A stretch of DNA of 27,152 nucleotides from UBA2022 sp964621555. GTDB lineage: Bacteria; Patescibacteriota; Dojkabacteria; SC72. A model generated the notes under the pieces. The model did not search any database. It saw only the letters and a list, made by a program, of their open reading frames with translations, and had not been told where the DNA came from. Made by a program: the position numbers and the translations under genes. Of the stretch, positions 14,546 to 22,111 are shown piece after piece (positions within the stretch are counted from its first letter, which is position 1; every line of letters begins with the position of its first letter). The DNA lies in the NCBI GenBank assembly GCA_964621555.1, contig CAZUOO010000008.1:1-27152 (forward strand). The letters run 5' to 3'.

Positions 14546-14908
14546 CTACTCCTCCCATACCGTATCATCATCATTCTCCTTCTTATCGAACTTGAATACT
14601 GCTAGTTTAAACTCCGTTTCCTCCTTGTTCCATAGGTAGTGTATATCTAGTGGTTCACATAGAAAAGAGTCTCCAGGTTCTGCTATATATTCCTTATCGT
14701 TTATAAATATACTACACCTACCTTCTAGGATATAGAATAGTTCGGTTTGTATATTATGATAGTGTTTTCTCTGTTTAGTCTTTGGAGGTATTGTAACTAG
14801 TTGAAATAGGTGTCCTTTACCTGGTAGTTCAGAGTTTTCAAATATAATGGTTTTAGAATAGTCTCCCCTATTTAGTACAGGTATTTGGTTAAGTTTTTTG
14901 TATTTCAT
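14546..14908 (-). CDS. Cupin-domain protein (second)
   Basis: A 120-aa cupin. Motif 1 contains KHYHNIQTELFYILEG (H49, H51, E56, G63) and motif 2 contains GDSFLCEPLDIHYLW (H90). The metal-binding set is complete. The pattern of a 'YHNIQTELFYILEGR' barrel with a high-pH-sensitive ligand set is common in sugar-phosphate isomerase-like and dTDP-sugar cupins, but I cannot assign a substrate. The last 12 residues are strongly acidic. It may be co-transcribed with the cupin 46 nt downstream. Confidence 0.88.
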   Translation of the reverse strand: MKYKKLNQIPVLNRGDYSKTIIFENSELPGKGHLFQLVTIPPKTKQRKHYHNIQTELFYILEGRCSIFINDKEYIAEPGDSFLCEPLDIHYLWNKEETEFKLAVFKFDKKENDDDTVWEE

Positions 14909-15014
14909 TTGTGGTTATTGGTGAACTAAAAGTTGTTGGAGCCATAATTTCCAATATATATATTATTATACATTGGTTTGTATAAAAGTTGAAAGGCCAC
15001 AATCTCAGATGGAC

Positions 15015-15428
15015 TCAATCAATAAGGTTCTGTTCCTTGAGCTTTGGAATAACATCATGGGCAAATATAGAACCTATGTTTGTAGATATTAAGTCATTTG
15101 AATCAACCCATTTCATCTCTTCTACTTCCATACTAGGTGTGGGATCTCCATGCCAGCCATTTAATGTATAGACATCCATTGTAACGGTAATCTCTTCTTG
15201 TCCCGCTGCCTTTGCTGTAAAGGTTCCAAATAGTGTTAGGGATGTTTCATCTACACTAATCAGGAGTTCCTCGTATAGCTCTCTTATGAGCGCTTCTTTA
15301 GAAGTTTCTCCCTCTTCTATTCTTCCTCCTGGAGCTATGAAAATATCTTTATCATATGCTTTCGTTACAAGAAGTTTACGTTCTTTAATGATTATACCTG
15401 CAGATTTATAGATGTCGGATTTTTTCAT
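15015..15428 (-). CDS. Nudix hydrolase
   Basis: A 137-aa Nudix protein. The Nudix box reads G35-x5-E41-x7-R49-E50-x2-E53-E54 (GGRIEEGETSKEALIRELYEE), with Leu instead of the final Gly. The catalytic metal ligands are intact. It probably hydrolyses a nucleoside diphosphate linked to another group, either as a housecleaning or a salvage enzyme. It is one of three Nudix genes within 2.1 kb. About 105 nt between it and the upstream cupin gene contain no gene. Confidence 0.92.
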   Translation of the reverse strand: MKKSDIYKSAGIIIKERKLLVTKAYDKDIFIAPGGRIEEGETSKEALIRELYEELLISVDETSLTLFGTFTAKAAGQEEITVTMDVYTLNGWHGDPTPSMEVEEMKWVDSNDLISTNIGSIFAHDVIPKLKEQNLID

Positions 15429-15455
15429 TATGATTGTATTGTTGATTTGATAATA

Positions 15456-15839
15456 TTACTCTTCGTACTCATTCCCCAAGAACTGAATTGTATTACCATC
15501 TATATCAGATGCTGTTACAACATAGCAATCTACAGTTTTTACAAACTCTGGTTTTCTAATAATTGGAGCTTTCATCTCAAGCAGTTTATCGTATATGCCT
15601 TTTAGGTCGTCTACTCTAAATTCTAGTATATATCTAAATGGGTCTTTAGAGTTCCCTTTAACCTCACTATGGAATCCAAACCATAGTAGTAGGCCACCTA
15701 CTTCAAATCCCAACCCTGTGTCATCAGGTTCGGTTAGTCTTAACGTTTCTTCTTCATTAAATAATTGTAGGTACCACTGCCCTAGTTTCTCAGGATCTTC
15801 AGACCATATCGATAGGCACTCAAGTTTTTCTACTTTCAT
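15456..15839 (-). CDS. VOC-superfamily (glyoxalase/bleomycin-resistance-like) protein
   Basis: A 127-aa protein with two beta-alpha-beta-beta-beta modules: MKVEKLECLSIWSEDPEKLGQWYLQLF with LGFEVGGLLLWFGFH, then YILEFRVDDLKGIYDKLLEMKAP with VVTASDIDGNTIQFLG. The family binds metal or small ligands and includes isomerases, dioxygenases and drug-binding proteins. The usual C-terminal metal-binding Glu (D-G-N-x-(I/L)-E-L) is Gln here (NTIQFLG), which argues for binding rather than metal catalysis. The TATAAT lies 6 nt upstream of the ATG. Confidence 0.85.
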   Translation of the reverse strand: MKVEKLECLSIWSEDPEKLGQWYLQLFNEEETLRLTEPDDTGLGFEVGGLLLWFGFHSEVKGNSKDPFRYILEFRVDDLKGIYDKLLEMKAPIIRKPEFVKTVDCYVVTASDIDGNTIQFLGNEYEE

Positions 15840-15845
15840 TTTTAT

Positions 15846-15851
15846 ATTATA
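15846..15851 (-). promoter_or_regulatory. -10-like TATAAT before the VOC gene (leaderless spacing)
   Basis: On the minus strand an exact TATAAT is followed by six nucleotides (ATAAAA) and then the ATG, so the transcript should start at the start codon. Confidence 0.45.
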
Positions 15852-15869
15852 TAAAATTAATTACATCCT

Positions 15870-16121
15870 CTACCTCTTACAAAACCCTGCCCCTATTACA
15901 GGGGAACCATTTATATCTGGATAGCTTTGCTTATGTAAACCGTAGCAACATTCTGGTTTTGAAGAAATTATAGGTATACTACTATTCTCTCTATAACATG
16001 AATGTACAATCTTCTTAAGTGGTTGAGGTACCCACTCAGATTGTGGAGTTAGGTAGTATATGGATATACTGATTACAATAATTGAAATGACTAGATATAC
16101 GGCCGTCTTTTTATATTTCAT
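15870..16121 (-). CDS. Small membrane-anchored or secreted protein with four cysteines
   Basis: An 83-aa protein with a basic N-terminus (MKYKK) and one hydrophobic helix (about 7-24), a signal anchor or signal peptide. The outer part has four cysteines (C42, C58, C59, C81) and several prolines, which suggests a small disulfide-stabilised domain outside the cell. It is not recognised. It lies between the VOC and second Nudix genes and is separated from both by short gaps. Length and composition make it a modest-confidence gene. Confidence 0.6.
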   Translation of the reverse strand: MKYKKTAVYLVISIIVISISIYYLTPQSEWVPQPLKKIVHSCYRENSSIPIISSKPECCYGLHKQSYPDINGSPVIGAGFCKR

Positions 16122-16139
16122 GTATGTTAATAAGTGTAT

Positions 16140-16607
16140 TTATATATTACCCTCTGTTATTAACTTCTCTATTACAGCCTTTGAAGGTCTGGAAAGTATC
16201 ATCTGGTTTAGCTTTCCTTTATCTGAGCACCATATATAGTCGTCATGTTCTCCAGATAGTTTTACGTGGGGATTTTCTTCTTTAAGTTTGTATTTATATA
16301 CAATTACCGCAACTTTTACATCTTTAACCTCGTTTTCTGCAAATACAAACTTTTCAAATATAGTTTCTGTGCAGGTTAATAGTTCAATATCTTGTACTTG
16401 TATTCCAGTCTCTTCCAGAACCTCTCTTCGTAATGTATCTTCAACGGTATCTTCATATTCCATAAGTCCACCAGGAAGATCCCACTTCTGAGAGTCATTT
16501 AGACTACTATTTACTTTAAGAAATAGGATTTCATCTTTAGAGTTAACTACTACAGCCTTAACAGCTACAAGAAATGCTTTGTCCTTTGCAAGTTGGTATA
16601 TATTCAT
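16140..16607 (-). CDS. Nudix hydrolase (second)
   Basis: A 155-aa Nudix protein. The box reads GGLMEYEDTVEDTLRREVLEETG with R61-E62, E65-E66 and the final Gly (G68) intact; the first Glu of the consensus is Asp (D53). An N-terminal extension of about 10 residues precedes the fold. The region KWDLPGG and the later EHDDYIWCS segment suggest a MutT/ADP-ribose-type substrate, but the exact one is unclear. The start at 16607 follows a TATAAC by 6 nt. Confidence 0.92.
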   Translation of the reverse strand: MNIYQLAKDKAFLVAVKAVVVNSKDEILFLKVNSSLNDSQKWDLPGGLMEYEDTVEDTLRREVLEETGIQVQDIELLTCTETIFEKFVFAENEVKDVKVAVIVYKYKLKEENPHVKLSGEHDDYIWCSDKGKLNQMILSRPSKAVIEKLITEGNI

Positions 16608-16613
16608 ATGATA

Positions 16614-16619
16614 GTTATA
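16614..16619 (-). promoter_or_regulatory. -10-like TATAAC before the second Nudix gene (leaderless spacing)
   Basis: On the minus strand TATAAC is followed by six nucleotides (TATCAT) and the ATG. One base differs from TATAAT. Confidence 0.35.
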
Positions 16620-16689
16620 GCATATATTTTGGGGGTAAGTTTGTTCTTACCATGGATATATGGCGGAACATACGGGCCTGAAACCCTAA

Positions 16690-17070
16690 CTAGATCCAAC
16701 CTAGTTTGGTGAAATCATTCTTTGTATATTGAGCTAGTTCGAGATCTTTAATCTCTTCCTTACTAAACCATTTAATTTCGGTACATGCATCTTTTTCCAT
16801 TAGTCGCGGAGTCTGGTTAGTTTCTGAATAGTATACAGTGCAATTAACATTACCTTCTTTATCCTTATACTCCAAGGCGATTCCTTTTAGAAGAAGTTCA
16901 ATGCCTAGTTCTTCCTTTGCTTCTCGTAAGATAGCTTCACTTGGTGATTCTCCTTCGTCTATTGATCCTCCCATATTTTCCCACTTATTAGGCTCCTCAG
17001 AGAGGGTTGATGACCTTTTTGCTAATAGAATTTTGTCTTTGGAAATTATAATTGCGGCAACTGCAGACAT
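16690..17070 (-). CDS. Nudix hydrolase (third, MutT-like)
   Basis: A 126-aa Nudix protein with a complete box: G35-x5-E41-x7-R49-E50-x2-E53-E54-x-G56 (GGSIDEGESPSEAILREAKEELG). NKWENMGG before the box and the compact length fit MutT-like enzymes that clear oxidised or non-canonical nucleotides; this is inference. The ATG at 17070 lies 26 nt after the tRNA-Ser gene on the same strand, so it could be read from a tRNA-led transcript. A TATACT lies 19 nt before the ATG. Confidence 0.93.
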   Translation of the reverse strand: MSAVAAIIISKDKILLAKRSSTLSEEPNKWENMGGSIDEGESPSEAILREAKEELGIELLLKGIALEYKDKEGNVNCTVYYSETNQTPRLMEKDACTEIKWFSKEEIKDLELAQYTKNDFTKLGWI

Positions 17071-17095
17071 AATAATGAATGCTAAATTTAGTATA

Positions 17096-17185
17096 TGGCG
17101 GAGAAGGCGGGATTCGAACCCGCGGTACGATTACTCGTACGAACGCTTTCCAAGCGTTTCCTTTCGACCACTCAGGCACCTCTCC
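17096..17185 (-). tRNA. tRNA-Ser (anticodon GGA), CCA encoded
   Basis: A 90-nt class II tRNA on the minus strand. The acceptor stem GGAGAGG pairs with CTTCTCC (one G-U), the discriminator is G and the genome encodes the CCA (17096-17098). The anticodon stem AACGC/GCGTT encloses the loop TTGGAAA with anticodon GGA (complement of 17149-17151). The long variable arm typical of tRNA-Ser and the T arm GCGGGTTCGAATCCCGC are present. It decodes UCC and UCU. Confidence 0.97.
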
Positions 17186-17240
17186 TTGAAATCTCTAGTA
17201 TTATACACTTAAAGTTAATTTAAGTGGTAGTTAGTAGTAG

Positions 17241-19256
17241 TTATCTGTAGATATGTTTAATCTCTACTACTATTCTCCCTTGTCTAGAAGGGAAATATTT
17301 AAGCCAATCAGGGAAATACTCTGGGTTGAAAGTGTATTCAGTCTTTTTATCTGTATATTTCATATCTTTTAGTATCTTCACCCCACTCTCCCAGTCCTTC
17401 CCTTGTAGCTTTTTAATAATTTCATTCTTCTCTATCTTTGGTTTTACCTCTCCACTCGCTACTACCTTTATCTTTATCTTCTCATCCTTTGCTTCCTCCA
17501 CCGTTATCTCTTTTTTAATATCCTCATCTAGTTCTAACTTGATATCTCCAGATTCTTCGAAAAGCTTCTGATCTTCTGCAGACTTTGTTAGAACTTCATC
17601 CATTTTTGACTCTAGTTCTCCTTTTTTGAAATATATAGAACTCCCTTTAACTTCTATTGTTACATTAACAATATCTGCTTCAGCACCTACAGGGATATCT
17701 GTTTTTGGTGCACCCTCACTGTCTACTTTTAGTGTGGTTGGTATTATCTCCCAACCGTTATCGTTTCTACCCTCAAGTTCTGATTTAACTTCATCAATTG
17801 CTCCTGGTTTAATATCTTTTACAATCTTATCTACGTCTGTTTGAGCAAGTACCGTATATTGCTCCTTAGAACCACCTGCAAAGGCCGAACTGTTCTCGGC
17901 ACTAAACTCGGTGGTTTGATTATATCCTTGTATTGCAAATGTCTTACCACTTGGAAGATTGTACTCCTCTCCCACCTGTGTGGCTCTAACAGCCACGTTC
18001 TGTTTTAGGAATGAACCGTCATCCCCTACAGTTAGGTTATTTGATAGTTCGAATGTTTCTCCAGTATTTGCGGTGAATATTGTGCCTGCGGCAATTGTTT
18101 TAGGCAAATCGGCTACAGCACCCCAGTATTTTACAGTTACTACCCCCTCTGCTTTATTTCCTCTAAATGCTTTCCCAGTTGGGGTTACAGTTCCACTTAC
18201 ACTTTTGGTAGCTTCCTCTTTCTTTATAGGGACGATGCTGTTTTCATAATTGAATTCATTGGCCTTAAAGTCACCATTGAATACCTTCTCTACAGATACA
18301 GGCTTGCTTTCGATATATACTGTGGCTTTAACAAGAGGGGTTAGTTCATACACTAACCAGAATGCAATTACCAATACTGCTAGTATTGGGGCTAGTATTC
18401 TAATCCCAATTTTCTTCAACGGTGCTGAGGATATTTTCTCTCCTAGGTTCTTAAAGAATTGTACAAATGGGCCTGTGCTACTTGGAATATCTCTAACTCT
18501 CACTGGTACAGGTTCGCTTCTATCTCGTGCACTATCAAATGATGGAGTCTCATCCTCTTCTGGAAAATCTTTAAAGAAAGCTAGGTCTTTACCTATTAGT
18601 GATGGCTTATTCTCCCCTCTATTGTTTTTAAATGTTTGTTTGTTTGTTTCAGTTATGTCTTGATCAAGAGCAAGTGTGAGTCCGCCTTCTTCTATAATCT
18701 TGCCCTCTTTCTTTTCTAGGTTGTTCTTAGATTTGAGGAAGGTTGCTTCTATTTTCTTTTGAAATTCAGATTTCTCTCTAATAGTTTCGGGCTTTGGTTG
18801 AGAGGTCTCGGAGGTGACATCATGCTCTTCTTCTAGTATTTTGCCTATGCTATTCTCTTCTTCCATAGGTTTGTATCTCATGTTGCTACTGTGAAGTTTG
18901 TCTTCTTTACTTCTTGTACGACTCCTTAGTCCCCTCTCTGCATCTTTCCAATATTCTTCTAGGATTGTACCCGTGGCTTCTGTTACAGTTATTCCTGCGT
19001 CTTTAGCATTTCTAACTCCAACAGGGTTCTGTACTATCTGAGCTATTATGGCCTTATTGTGCTCATCGGCAGTTTCTAATAGTACCTTAAAGTTTATAGG
19101 GCTGATTAGGATATCTGTTTGTTCTGTAAAGGTGAGTATCACTTTATCCGCATCTGTTGCGGATATTTTATTTACAATGTCTATTAAATCGTCCTCCTTG
19201 TTTACAACGAATTTCTCAATCTCAGATTTTATTTGTTTTATTTCTTTTTTATCCAT
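17241..19256 (-). CDS. Baseplate-J-like single-pass membrane protein
   Basis: A 671-aa protein. Residues 10-95 form a small alpha/beta domain (IVNKISATDADKVILTF, then SPINFKVLLETADEHNKAI, then AKDAGI) like one I recall in CPR proteins of this type. A long charged, probably disordered cytosolic linker (100-270) follows, then one membrane helix at 284-305. The outer part has the look of phage baseplate J/gp47 domains: SGTVTPTGKAFRGNKAEGVVTVKYWG, then AAGTIFTANTGETFEL and VGEEYNLPSGK. The C-terminal 200 residues are beta-rich. It is translated directly after the actin-like ATPase (TAATG overlap), so the two probably form one envelope assembly. The partner and role are unknown. Confidence 0.78.
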   Translation of the reverse strand: MDKKEIKQIKSEIEKFVVNKEDDLIDIVNKISATDADKVILTFTEQTDILISPINFKVLLETADEHNKAIIAQIVQNPVGVRNAKDAGITVTEATGTILEEYWKDAERGLRSRTRSKEDKLHSSNMRYKPMEEENSIGKILEEEHDVTSETSQPKPETIREKSEFQKKIEATFLKSKNNLEKKEGKIIEEGGLTLALDQDITETNKQTFKNNRGENKPSLIGKDLAFFKDFPEEDETPSFDSARDRSEPVPVRVRDIPSSTGPFVQFFKNLGEKISSAPLKKIGIRILAPILAVLVIAFWLVYELTPLVKATVYIESKPVSVEKVFNGDFKANEFNYENSIVPIKKEEATKSVSGTVTPTGKAFRGNKAEGVVTVKYWGAVADLPKTIAAGTIFTANTGETFELSNNLTVGDDGSFLKQNVAVRATQVGEEYNLPSGKTFAIQGYNQTTEFSAENSSAFAGGSKEQYTVLAQTDVDKIVKDIKPGAIDEVKSELEGRNDNGWEIIPTTLKVDSEGAPKTDIPVGAEADIVNVTIEVKGSSIYFKKGELESKMDEVLTKSAEDQKLFEESGDIKLELDEDIKKEITVEEAKDEKIKIKVVASGEVKPKIEKNEIIKKLQGKDWESGVKILKDMKYTDKKTEYTFNPEYFPDWLKYFPSRQGRIVVEIKHIYR

Positions 19257-20503
19257 TACTTACTATCTTTACCTGAATTACTTATTTTATCAAGTGCAAA
19301 GAGTGTTAATGACGCTGGAGTTATGTCGTATGTGTATTTAAGCTCTTCACTCTCATCTTTTATACTATCAAGCTTATTTGGGTATATGATCTCTATTTTG
19401 GGTACAGATGCAAATGGAAGGAGTTTGGTCCATGGGAATTCCATCATCACCTCTTTAATATCTGGAAGCAGTGCTCCACCTCCACACAGGTATATTTTAT
19501 TTGGTAGCGAGCCGAGTTCATCAGCGGCCTCAAGGGCGGATTTTAGTGTTTTCATCCAAACTTGCGATGTGGTATATGTTACTTTCTTTACCTGTTTCTC
19601 AAATTTATCCTCTAGTTCTTTCTGTGCATATTTAATCTTTCTGAGCTCTGCATGTCTATAATCAAGGTTGAGGGATTTAGCTAATTGTTTTGTGAATACC
19701 CTACCTCCAAATGCAAACATCTGTGTGTCTACCACACTCCCCCTTTGTACCACTGCTACGTCTGTGGTCCCACCTCCAATGTCTATAAATATACCGGAGA
19801 AGTCTTTTGATTTTGCTCCCTTAAATGCTCTTGCTACTGAAAACGGTTGGGATACTATACCTAAGAGGTTGAGGGAGAGAGATTTGGATACGTTTTGTAG
19901 TGCGGAGGTGTAGGTTTTAGGTGCAAAGGAAGCGTAGAAGTATAGCTTTACTTCCCTCCCTCTAAACCCAACTAATGAGTCTACGCTCATTCCACCTATT
20001 TCCATACCTGTAATCGTTACATGGAGTATGTCTATATCCTCATTTACGAGTCCAGTTCTTTTGGCTAGGTCTTCTTTTCCAGATGCGAGTATCTTGCCAT
20101 GTATTCGAGATATAATGTCTGCCTGCTCTTTTACAGTGACTTCTTCGTTGAATTTCTGTTCTCTTTCGTAGTTTACTATTATGGATACCCCTTGTATGTA
20201 TTCACCTGCAATTCCCATTACAACATGCTTGGGATGTTTCTCTGGTTCCACTCCATCTACAATCTCTCTCATGGCAAGTCTACAGTTTTCTAATACTGTA
20301 TTGAGGTTGGTTATTACCCCTTTGTCCATAGCATTCTGTTGCTGTTGTATACGAGACACTTTCTCTACAACAATCTGTTTATTTTCGTCTATATTGAAAA
20401 GTATTGCTTTCAGCACCTCGGTACCAATATCCAGGGCAATGATTCTTTCATCCTTTGATACTAATTCCTTAGATTTTCTTATGAGGCTTGGCAGTTTAAT
20501 CAT
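19256..20503 (-). CDS. Actin-like ATPase of the FtsA/PilM group
   Basis: A 415-aa protein with the actin/Hsp70 fold signatures: phosphate-1 IIALDIGTEVLKAI (22-35), phosphate-2 FIDIGGGTTDVAVV (239-252) and adenosine motif IYLCGGGALLPD (337-348). An SHS2/1C-like domain lies between phosphate-1 and about 190. The match is to FtsA and PilM; no C-terminal amphipathic membrane helix like that of FtsA is obvious. The next gene codes for a single-pass membrane protein with a cytosolic N-terminus, reminiscent of PilM with PilN. This suggests an envelope machine rather than canonical FtsA (inference). No ftsZ lies nearby. Confidence 0.85.
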   Translation of the reverse strand: MIKLPSLIRKSKELVSKDERIIALDIGTEVLKAILFNIDENKQIVVEKVSRIQQQQNAMDKGVITNLNTVLENCRLAMREIVDGVEPEKHPKHVVMGIAGEYIQGVSIIVNYEREQKFNEEVTVKEQADIISRIHGKILASGKEDLAKRTGLVNEDIDILHVTITGMEIGGMSVDSLVGFRGREVKLYFYASFAPKTYTSALQNVSKSLSLNLLGIVSQPFSVARAFKGAKSKDFSGIFIDIGGGTTDVAVVQRGSVVDTQMFAFGGRVFTKQLAKSLNLDYRHAELRKIKYAQKELEDKFEKQVKKVTYTTSQVWMKTLKSALEAADELGSLPNKIYLCGGGALLPDIKEVMMEFPWTKLLPFASVPKIEIIYPNKLDSIKDESEELKYTYDITPASLTLFALDKISNSGKDSK

Positions 20504-20510
20504 ATATGTC

Positions 20511-20516
20511 AGTATA
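20511..20516 (-). promoter_or_regulatory. -10-like TATACT before the actin-like ATPase gene (leaderless spacing)
   Basis: On the minus strand TATACT is followed by seven nucleotides (GACATAT) and the ATG. It lies in the short gap after the glycosyltransferase, so it may be an internal promoter. Confidence 0.35.
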
Positions 20517-22094
20517 TCATTTTTTTATTGAAACTTTCTCTGTTACGTAGTGGTTCTTCTTTACACCTCTCCCTACCATCATCTCGGTCTGTGCTTGTAC
20601 GTATGGTATGAAGGCAAACGTTAACATATTTATTGTTACAGCAAATGTTTCTATCATATCCAGTATCCTTCTAAATGGTTTCCAGTCCTTTGGGGTTGGA
20701 GAAATTTTCGTTCTTATTATGTATATAGGGATGTTTAGGAAAACCACGGAGGTTAGGATTATGCTCATCATTCTAGGAAGGTTGTATGAGGCGGAACTGT
20801 ATCTAAATTCAGGGCTTACAAGTGTGAGTATTGGAATTCCTAAGGTGAGAAGATATACCACCGTCTTTAGTATCATCCTATCGTCGAACATTGTGAGTAT
20901 TATTCTAAGCTTTCTAAAGAAAGGTATACGTTTATTCTTATATAGTCCTGCAAATGTCATTGGGAATACTATTCCGCCCCACCCCCATCTTAGTTGCTGT
21001 TTATATAGTGATTGGTGTGTTTTGATTATGCTTATATTCTCAACAGCGTCATTATATGTGGGAATGTATACCTCTTCTCCCATGAAATCACCGTCGAAGC
21101 GTATGAGGGCGTTGTAGTAGAAGGCGGTGTCGTCATTCGGAATTTGTGGGTCCCAGTATCCAACGTCGTCTACAGTTTTTAGGCTTACTACATATGATGA
21201 CCATGTCTCATTTATCTTCTTGGAGAATACCCATTGGTGCATAACAGCAAGGGTGAGGAAACTTGAGAATGTTCTTATTAGTGTCGGAACTCTATATAGG
21301 TTGTTGTTAAAGTTGTGGACTCCAGTTGCATAGAACTTTTTAAGTGGGTTCTCTACCGTTAGGTATTTATATGTGATTGCGGAAAGATATTTGGGATGTG
21401 GTCGTAGATCACTATCACAAGTTATGAGTAGGTACTCTTCGAGCTTCTCCCCCCTACTCTTTACCTTCTCTGTGAAATGCCTACCTGCCCAGTTAATGTT
21501 GGGGTTTTTTACCCCCACCACTTCACCCTCTATATCTACTGGGTGCACATATTTGATCATCTCTCTGAAAACCCCTTTGTACTTAGCTTCTAGGTATGCA
21601 ATATTGTCTTTGCATCTTTCTATAAATCTCTCCTCAAGTGCAAATACCAGAGAGATTTTCTTTGGGTCGATATCTTGTTTTGCCCAAGCATCTAGTGCAG
21701 GTTCTAGTACATCCAATCCTTCTGCTGTAACTGGAAAGAGGAATACAAATTTCACATCGTCTTTAGGGAGATTCTCGGAGTCCATGCGTGAGACCCAATC
21801 TATCTTTAAGTCTCTTTGTAGTCTTCCATACCCAATTAGTATTGCGGTTACAAACTTGAAGCCTTTGAGGGCCCAGTATACGGTGAGAAATGCAATGTAT
21901 ACCACTAATATTTCAGGGTATCCTGCAAGTCCAACGACAAATGGGAGGAGAAGAAAGAACCATGTAATTACACCTGGAATTGCTTCGAATATCTTTGTAT
22001 ACCATCTCGGTACTCCAATTGGATATCCGTTTAATCTATCAATCGGCCTTAATTCCTTAGGCTTTATATCTGTTTCTGGTACGCCTATATCCAT
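20517..22094 (-). CDS. Membrane glycosyltransferase, GT2-like
   Basis: A 525-aa protein with two N-terminal helices (about 40-58, 62-88), a large cytosolic GT-A domain and several C-terminal helices. The domain has DSD (D227-S-D229, metal binding), an acidic NDDTAF (320-325) and Q366-x2-RW (QQLRW), the pattern of processive or cellulose-synthase-like GT2 enzymes. It should transfer sugars from a nucleotide-sugar donor, probably to a membrane-linked or exported glycan. It is spaced 12 nt after RNase J and 13 nt before the actin-like ATPase. Substrate unknown. Confidence 0.88.
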   Translation of the reverse strand: MDIGVPETDIKPKELRPIDRLNGYPIGVPRWYTKIFEAIPGVITWFFLLLPFVVGLAGYPEILVVYIAFLTVYWALKGFKFVTAILIGYGRLQRDLKIDWVSRMDSENLPKDDVKFVFLFPVTAEGLDVLEPALDAWAKQDIDPKKISLVFALEERFIERCKDNIAYLEAKYKGVFREMIKYVHPVDIEGEVVGVKNPNINWAGRHFTEKVKSRGEKLEEYLLITCDSDLRPHPKYLSAITYKYLTVENPLKKFYATGVHNFNNNLYRVPTLIRTFSSFLTLAVMHQWVFSKKINETWSSYVVSLKTVDDVGYWDPQIPNDDTAFYYNALIRFDGDFMGEEVYIPTYNDAVENISIIKTHQSLYKQQLRWGWGGIVFPMTFAGLYKNKRIPFFRKLRIILTMFDDRMILKTVVYLLTLGIPILTLVSPEFRYSSASYNLPRMMSIILTSVVFLNIPIYIIRTKISPTPKDWKPFRRILDMIETFAVTINMLTFAFIPYVQAQTEMMVGRGVKKNHYVTEKVSIKK

Positions 22095-22105
22095 AACTGT
22101 ATATG

Positions 22106-22111
22106 ATTATA
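22106..22111 (-). promoter_or_regulatory. -10-like TATAAT before the glycosyltransferase gene
   Basis: On the minus strand an exact TATAAT overlaps the end of the RNase J gene and ends 11 nt before the glycosyltransferase ATG. Confidence 0.35.

Noticed and set aside
16997..17179. A 60-aa minus-strand frame over the tRNA-Ser gene
   Set aside because: It reads through the tRNA itself (PEWSKGNAWKAF and PRVRIPPSPP are typical of translated tRNA sequence), so it is not a gene.
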